64,000 nucleotides of DNA. Origin: Argyresthia goedartella (lineage: Eukaryota; Arthropoda; Insecta; Lepidoptera; Argyresthiidae). Location of the stretch: contig OX463815.1 in NCBI GenBank assembly GCA_949825045.1, forward strand, positions 27,581,356-27,645,355, given 5' to 3'. The position numbers and the translations under genes are program-made. Below, one piece after another: positions 58,680 to 64,000 of the stretch. The number at the start of each line of letters is the position of its first letter. Position 1 is the stretch's first letter. A model generated the notes under the pieces. The model was not told the DNA's origin. It did not search any database and saw nothing but the letters and a program-made list of their open reading frames with translations.

Positions 58680-58965
58680 TTTAAAACTGTTTATGTAGCA
58701 AATTGAGTAAAAAACTACATCCAAAAAAATAAATTTTCATCCCAAGTTACCTTAATGTACACCAATATTTTTCATCCTATTTTGAAACTAAACTACATGG
58801 GGTCCCCTTGCTCCTCTCCACTTCGCTTCGGCTCCAGGTTGTATAATAGAGTTGTGACCTAAAAAGTTGTAAACCCAGCTTCAGTATTCGAACAGAAAGT
58901 GACCTATAGGAACCAATACGGTTCCATGAAACTAAATGAGGGCACGAAATTTAATGAATATTTTT
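58680..58965 (+). repeat. Interspersed repeat Z, copy 2
   Basis: Aligns with 34325-34550 through actacatccaaaaaaa, ttcggctccaggttgtataa and cgaacagaaagtgacctata. It has extra sequence between the second and third block. Confidence 0.75.
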
Positions 58966-59094
58966 GGGAGTCAAAGCTTATACTAGGTTACAATATATTT
59001 TTGCCGTTTAGAAATACTTACCTGCGCAGAGAAAACCCATGTAAAACGAAATATTTGTTTCGCAGAAGGTTTGAGTGCTACAGTGTACACTAAT

Positions 59095-60974
59095 CAAGAA
59101 CAACGAAGAATTCAATTTAGAACTTAAAAATAACTTCAAAGACAACATAAGATATAGAAACCCTTTACGACAATATCAAGAATTCAATAGAGAAAGCGAG
59201 TAAAAATATAAAACAACCTAGAATAAATAACAATAAATTGTCAGCTTCTACAAAATGAAAGAGAATCCCAACCAAAATGCTCCTCAGAATTCCTATTTAT
59301 TGGAGCGCAGAGTGAAAGGTAATAGACGCAAAGTTCTCCGAGATTTAAATACAAACCTGATAAAAATAGTCATCTCCGAACAGCCAAACAAGGTATTGAG
59401 AACAACAAAACTGGATCACAAGCTTAATGGATGAATAAGGCACAAAACAGGGAAGCAGGCACGAAATCATGGCCATTTCTACAAAATTATATAAAGCCTC
59501 TATTCTAATACATCAAAAACATGCACAACCGCAGATTGCCCCCGTCCTTCTCCAGATACCATATCCCCAATAAGTGGCCTTGAAGTACATCGTGCTTTAT
59601 CGAGAATGAAGTACGGCAAAGTTCAGGAGAAGATGGTATAACGACGGAGGCACTAAAGGAGGGAAAACAAGTTCTTCTACGACATTTAACGAACCTTTGC
59701 AACTCTATTCTTTACACTGGCAAACCTCCAAAACGATATTGTCACTCTAATATTATCTTGCTTCACAAAAAGGTGACAAATCAATTAATTCGATATCACA
59801 CATTTATAAAAAGTTATAAAAACTATAGAGTCTCGTATAACGAGCAGGCGGTCTTCCGACCTAGATTTTCTACCACGGACCAAACCCTGAAACAAATTGT
59901 CGATAAACATCAAGAATATATTAAACCGCTTTACCTTGCTTTTGAAGACAATTCGAAAGCATTCGATAGTTTTGCAAACTCCTCAATTTTTACTTATTTG
60001 CTTAATCAAAATATAGATCCTGCCTGCCTGCCTAAGTCAAAATATTAAGATCAGTTTATAACAATAGTACAGCAGATATTAAACTCCGGGACTCAAACTC
60101 TCAATTTCCGGGACCCACATTTGCCATAGAAAAGGACGAGAAACAAGGCAACTTCTTGTCTCCAAAACTGTTCACCAGCACCCTAGAAGAATTCTTCAAA
60201 ATCGTGACAGCTTCATGGCAAGATAAAGGCATTATTGTCGCTTCAACAGCTACGGAACTTCAAACTATGCTACAGGAACTAAGCACGGCGAGTCTTGGGG
60301 TTGGACTGGAGGTGAATCGGTCAAAAACTCAACTACTGACCAACGGCGCAAAGCGTAAGGTAGTCATTGATGGGCAGGAGATACAATACGTTGACGAGTG
60401 CACCTACTTGGGCCAGACAGTCTCCTTCGACAACAGGCAGGACACGGAAATCGAACGTCGTGTTTCGAACGTCTGAAAGAGCTTCGGGTCCATGAAGGAG
60501 CTAATGAAGGGCAACCTACCGTTGACCCTGAAGCGCAAACTCGTCGAAATGTGCATTCTGCTCATCTTAACCTACGGTGCACAAAAGTGGTACTTGACCG
60601 AACATAAAAAGTCCAAGCTCAGGATTTGTCAACGTGCGATAGAGCGCAGCATCTTGCGTTTGAATCGAACTGATCGCGTTAGAATCACCATACTGCGCTC
60701 TACAATTGGCATAGTTGATGTGGGCATGCAGACCGCCAAACCAAAATGGAATTGGGCCGGCGATGTGTGTCGAGTGAACCCAGACAGATGGGCAAAGATA
60801 GCCACTGAACGAGTGCCTACAGATGGACACGGGCGTAGAGGATGGCCCAAAAGAAGATGGCGGGACCATCTGGACAAGTTCCGACCAGAGTGGGTTGATC
60901 TTGCGGCTACCAAAGATGTGTGTTCTCGAACTGGAGAGGCCTTTGCCCAGCAGTGGGACACTGTTAAAGGCTAA
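59095..60974 (+). pseudogene. RTE-clade endonuclease-reverse transcriptase, decayed
   Basis: Non-LTR polymerase remnant. From about 59500, fragments in several frames read EVHRALSRMKYGK-like and then LHKKVTN. RT motif A is at LYLAFEDNSKAFDS (59758-60048 frame), and SPKLFTSTLEEFFK follows after a frameshift. The stretch then jumps from GIIV to STATELQTMLQEL at about 60240, losing roughly 20 codons that carry the catalytic FADD box. One TGA (60474-60476) replaces a Trp before KSFGSMKELMKG. The rest is open to 60974: ILTYGAQKWYLTEH, CQRAIERSILRLN and GRRGWPKRRWRDHLD, and it ends AFAQQWDTVKG, the typical RTE C-terminus. The deletion of FADD would abolish RT activity even without the other lesions. 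Confidence 0.9.
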
Positions 60975-61013
60975 CTAAAAAAAGTTTGAGTGCTAGCAAT
61001 TGTTGTCTTACCT

Positions 61014-61060
61014 CTTGCTAGACATAAGCTTGCCTTTGTACATGGTATTATAAGTTATAT
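61014..61060 (+). repeat. LINE 3'-tail motif, copy 4, behind the RTE pseudogene
   Basis: cataagcttgcctttgtaca starts about 50 bases after the RTE stop at 60974. Its position suggests this tail belongs to the RTE element, which would explain the solitary tails at 26.5 and 38.4/39.9 kb as dead-on-arrival copies. Confidence 0.6.
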
Positions 61061-61064
61061 TTAT

Positions 61065-61585
61065 TTGTGGTTTGTATAGCACAATATAGTGTATACGGGT
61101 TAGCATTGCAATAGCGGTCATGAACCCGACTGCTACTGGAACCGAATCATACATGGTGACCATGACAACGGTCAGTAACCATGGTACCGATCGGCGACCG
61201 CTACCAGGAAAATCAAACGACAGTAATTTCGAACGTTGCACGTTATAAGTAAGTGTCGCCAACCCAACTACGAGCATACAGTGATGGAGAGGAATCGATG
61301 CCCGCCATTGGCATGCTAACCCGACAAGGCTTTAGAAAGACAGTTTAGGAACAAACCGCCAGATAAGCACAACAAAACGTAATTGTGGGATCGGGCTTAC
61401 TTGATCGATCGGTATCATCGTAATTGCACCGCATCGGTAAACTTGGATTGTTCGACAATTATCTCCGATATCATCAGAAGGAATTCGAGCCGGGGTAGGA
61501 AGTGAGCGAGGAAGTTCCATCGCGCTGCAGGTAAACTACGTTTGTATGTTACATTCGGCTATATTCGTCTACAATTAACGATACC
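61065..61585. other. GC-richer non-coding stretch
   Basis: Near 48% G+C by eye. Minus-strand frames at 61008-61277 and 61332-61520 exist, the latter with an internal GTAAGC, but no family resemblance; see rejected items. Confidence 0.35.
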
Positions 61586-61639
61586 AGCAAATGACGTTAA
61601 CTATAAATAATTGGCTTGTGTTTAAACGATTACCAAAAA

Positions 61640-61945
61640 ATTCAAAAATTTGCTACCAATAAATTGGAAATGACTGCCAAAATGGATGGAAGTCCACCAA
61701 ATTGTGTTTGGATAAATGATCACCAAACTTCTTTTTATGTTTTGTGTACTTAAGTTTATGTTTTAAGTATTTTTTGTTGTTCTTAAATGTTCAACCTAAC
61801 ACGAAGGATAAAGGGGGCTTCGCTTCGCTCACCCCCTTTACCCTTCACCTAAGCTACCGCAGTATTTTGCCCTGATATTTTCTGCAACTTTTGGTGATCA
61901 TTTAGCCATTTTGGGTAGGAAAAAAATATTTTTGAGGTGATTATA
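61640..61945. mobile_element. Type-4 hairpin-core element
   Basis: Contains the shared core (61776-61874, tcttaaatgttcaacctaac to ttttgccctgatatt). Around it are inverted words ataaatgatcaccaaa (61712-61727) and tttggtgatcattta (61890-61904), with looser ccaaaatgg/ccattttgg words further out. These ends differ from types 1-3. Outer boundaries are uncertain. Confidence 0.65.
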
Positions 61946-61949
61946 TTTG

Positions 61950-62460
61950 TTGCCTAAATCATTTTAGTACTATAGAACTTACTACAGTATACAACTAAAT
62001 AGGGGAAGTCAATAATAAAATAAATAAAAATCATATAAACTTGTAATTTCTTAGGATGCACGAAACTTATGTATTTGCGTGACGCTACGAATTTTACCTA
62101 CAGTTTTCGCAATATACAATATAATTATAACTTGTATACAGTTCAGAACAGAATATGAAATTACATGAAGGTATCATTTAATTTTTAAACGTGGTGTTAC
62201 TGTATTCCTTTAATCGAACGAAAGGTTTTGGAACAAGAGACCCTTACTAGCAGCAATCGAGTTGTGATTTGTGATAGAGCCTTATTCGGTCGCGGACGTG
62301 ATTGTCCGTAGATCTCACAAACATTACTGAACGCCACGTCACATCACATCACATCACGTTTATCAGTACAGGACCCTCGAATATTTTGAATAAATATTGG
62401 GCAACTGAAATCATGAAAAAGCGTTAGCGTAGCGTAAAGAACTAAAGACATTTATTTTAT
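61950..62460. other. Non-coding, nothing recognised
   Basis: A cacat microsatellite lies at about 62338-62356. No genes. Confidence 0.45.
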
Positions 62461-62464
62461 TTAA

Positions 62465-62559
62465 ATGTCTATCTTGCACTCGGCTCAGATTCTGGACGAC
62501 CCGCACAAGGATAAAACTTCCAAAACTTTATCAAACTCTATTTCTGAAGAATTACCGCC
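62465..62559 (+). CDS. Candidate coding exon, unknown protein
   Basis: ATG at 62465 opens MSILHSAQILDDPHKDKTSK, then TLSNSISEELPP, and meets a consensus donor GTAAGT at 62560 in phase 2. Alternatively an acceptor at 62488 (cttgcactcggctcag) would make it an internal exon starting ILDDPHKDK. The peptide is polar and low-complexity-free, like a disordered N-terminal region. No partner exon was found before the window ends, and I do not recognise the family. Confidence 0.32.
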
Positions 62560-62564
62560 GTAAG

Positions 62565-63320
62565 TCTAAAAGGCAATCTAGATACCTAATCTCACCTTAA
62601 CAAACTGACAAATAATAATACATGTACGAGTACCAAACAAATAGAAATAAAGTTCTTGAACTTTAAAAGCAATAAATATGTGTCGAAAATAGCTAGTTGA
62701 ATAAAAAGACGTCTTTGTGACATGCCTAGTGTATAGGTATAAAAGTAATTAGTATTTAACGAGTCAAATCTAAATCTAGATTGAATACTTCAATGTCTCA
62801 TTACCCGGTGTTATAATGTCCTAATACTTGTAACTGAGTCAGTGACTAATACAAAATGTCGTTGAGCGTACAGCCACTTTAAAGGTCCTCAAATTCACAT
62901 TCGATTTTTTTGCCCATCGACTATTCAATATGGACCTTATCTCTGTCATAATGAAGTTCATTTCTGATCTGAGTAATCCACATTGAATGTCACTTGTCAA
63001 TAGCCGATTAGCAAGAGGTACTTTTAAGTAGCTGAATCACAGTGTTTTGTAATTTTATTGGTTATGACTAAATCAATCAAGTCATGCCAGGCTCTTATTC
63101 CTAGAAAAAACATACAGGAAGAAGTATAATTACTATTAAGTATTCTGTGGTACGGCTAAGCTCATATGATATTAATAGGGCCTTTTCTGAGAGCTAATAA
63201 AAAAAATGAAACGCAATGGCGTTAATTCGCCATGGCCTTCATTTATGGGACTGTGATAATAACCAAAAAGTATAAAACCACGCTAAGTTGCTCCCTAGCT
63301 CCCTACAGAGAAATAATAAG
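62565..63320. other. Non-coding, nothing recognised
   Basis: AT-rich. No repeat or exon supported. Confidence 0.45.
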
Positions 63321-63324
63321 CAGT

Positions 63325-63745
63325 CAAGTTCGAGTTGGACTCGTGCACAAAAGGTTCCGTACCATCGCACAATGGTATTCAAGTTTCTTGCACCTGGATA
63401 AGGTTTCTTTAATTTTCCTGTGTGTTTGGATAGCAATGTTCTTTACAAATTTATTGGTGCGGTATGTAACATACACCATGGTACCACACTCGGCGTCGCT
63501 TGTGGGTCACCGCTGGCACGGACTGAAAACCAGCGCTAAGGCGTTTTCACCTTAGCATTATGCTGAGTCAGCTGCCATTTTGCAGCTGCTGAGCCAATCG
63601 CGATAACAGATTTGGTATGCGGTTGAACTTGCTGACTGTATCCGCCTTCGTTAGCTGTGAATAAACGTTTCTTTCTTCTTTCTTTCTAACATGGTGCATT
63701 TATAAGTTTGTTTGTGGTATAGAAAGTAATTTGTGCAATAATTAC
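63325..63745 (+). repeat. gggttccgtacc repeat family, 5' part, split by an insertion
   Basis: caagttcgagttggactcgt and aaaggttccgtaccatcgca, then ttattggtgcgg. It resumes after a 214-base insertion with gcatttataagtttgtttgt as in the 31.6-kb copy. Confidence 0.82.
63473..63686 (+). mobile_element. 214-bp nested insertion with TAACAT duplication
   Basis: TAACAT at 63467-63472 and 63687-63692 flank the insert, a likely target-site duplication. The interior is GC-richer, contains gtgaataaac and ends tttctttcttctttctttc. A simple 3' repeat with a 6-base duplication fits a SINE or another retroposon. It has no ORF. Confidence 0.7.
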
Positions 63746-63764
63746 TTGCGATGTACTTGACAAA

Positions 63765-64000
63765 TAATTTAAGACTACCTTCCTTGACTAGTGTAGATTT
63801 ACTTATTGATTGTCTTAGCGCTTTAAATGCTGCATGATTATCTGAATAAATCTCATTTTCCGTTTCAGGTGTTGCCTGTAGGGTAGCAGCGCATTCTATT
63901 ATAGTAAAGATGTCCGCTTGGAACTTTCTGGCGTATAACCCCAAGGTAATAGATTTGTCTTGTCCGTTACTATTCAAGATATAATAAACAGCTCCTGCTA
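63765..64000 (-). pseudogene. RNase H domain of a non-LTR element, incomplete at window edge
   Basis: In minus sense the sequence enters from beyond 64000 as AGAVYYILNSNGQDKS, then LGLYARKFQADIFTIIECA and ENEIYSDNHAAFKALRQSIS, the order of blocks in retroelement RNase H (first block, Q-A-E, YSD..AA). The catalytic Glu is Asp here (QADI). The YSD Asp is intact. Homology ends near 63770, where unrelated repeat sequence begins, so the frame's last 40 residues are not part of the domain. Confidence 0.82.

Noticed and set aside
61332..61520. Minus-strand frame with ATG and internal GTAAGC, possible first exon
   Set aside because: Donor context is only fair, no initiator or partner exon is visible, and the peptide has no familiar pattern.

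Overview
The window is AT-rich, intergenic or intronic insect DNA, most likely from a moth or butterfly (Lepidoptera). Three things suggest this: a maT-family (DD37D) mariner, a repeat family built around gggttccgtacc that I know as common in lepidopteran genomes, and many truncated LINEs, tRNA-derived SINEs and inverted-repeat elements. There is no prokaryotic operon, rRNA, functional tRNA or CRISPR array. No complete multi-exon gene can be assembled. Single-exon calls below are inferences from splice-like signals plus open frames.

Layout. 1.6-2.7 kb: GC-rich remnant of a retroelement with a zinc-knuckle/PD-D endonuclease-like C-terminus. 3.03-4.34 kb: nearly intact maT mariner. 7.0-7.6 kb: a SINE and a 219-bp MITE. 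8.36-8.53 kb: candidate terminal exon. 9.66-11.25 kb: 5'-truncated CR1/Jockey-group LINE, followed by a good candidate 3'-terminal exon (11.32-11.46 kb) with a poly(A) signal. 12-19 kb: a second LINE tail, a small two-exon candidate, SINEs and a four-unit tandem array of about 150 bp. 21-48 kb: repeat-dense. It holds three copies of one TIR element, a second LINE copy with its RT deleted, a THAP-like first exon at 31.4 kb, several foldback MITEs and a 1.49-kb element nested in a LINE tail. 50-64 kb: more LINE ends, SINEs, an RTE-type RT pseudogene, further hairpin-core elements, one candidate exon at 62.5 kb, and a non-LTR RNase H fragment running off the right edge.

The most unusual signal is a core of about 90 bp, present six times. 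It lies inside elements with four unrelated sets of terminal inverted repeats: type 1 at 21.5, 37.6 and 47.7 kb, and one each at 35.6, 56.6 and 61.7 kb. The core folds into a GC-rich hairpin whose two arms differ together between sublineages. It behaves like an exchangeable module of non-autonomous DNA transposons, and I do not recognise it as a described system.

The transposable elements do not form a pathway. They record successive insertions, several nested, in what is probably intron and intergenic sequence around a few host exons.
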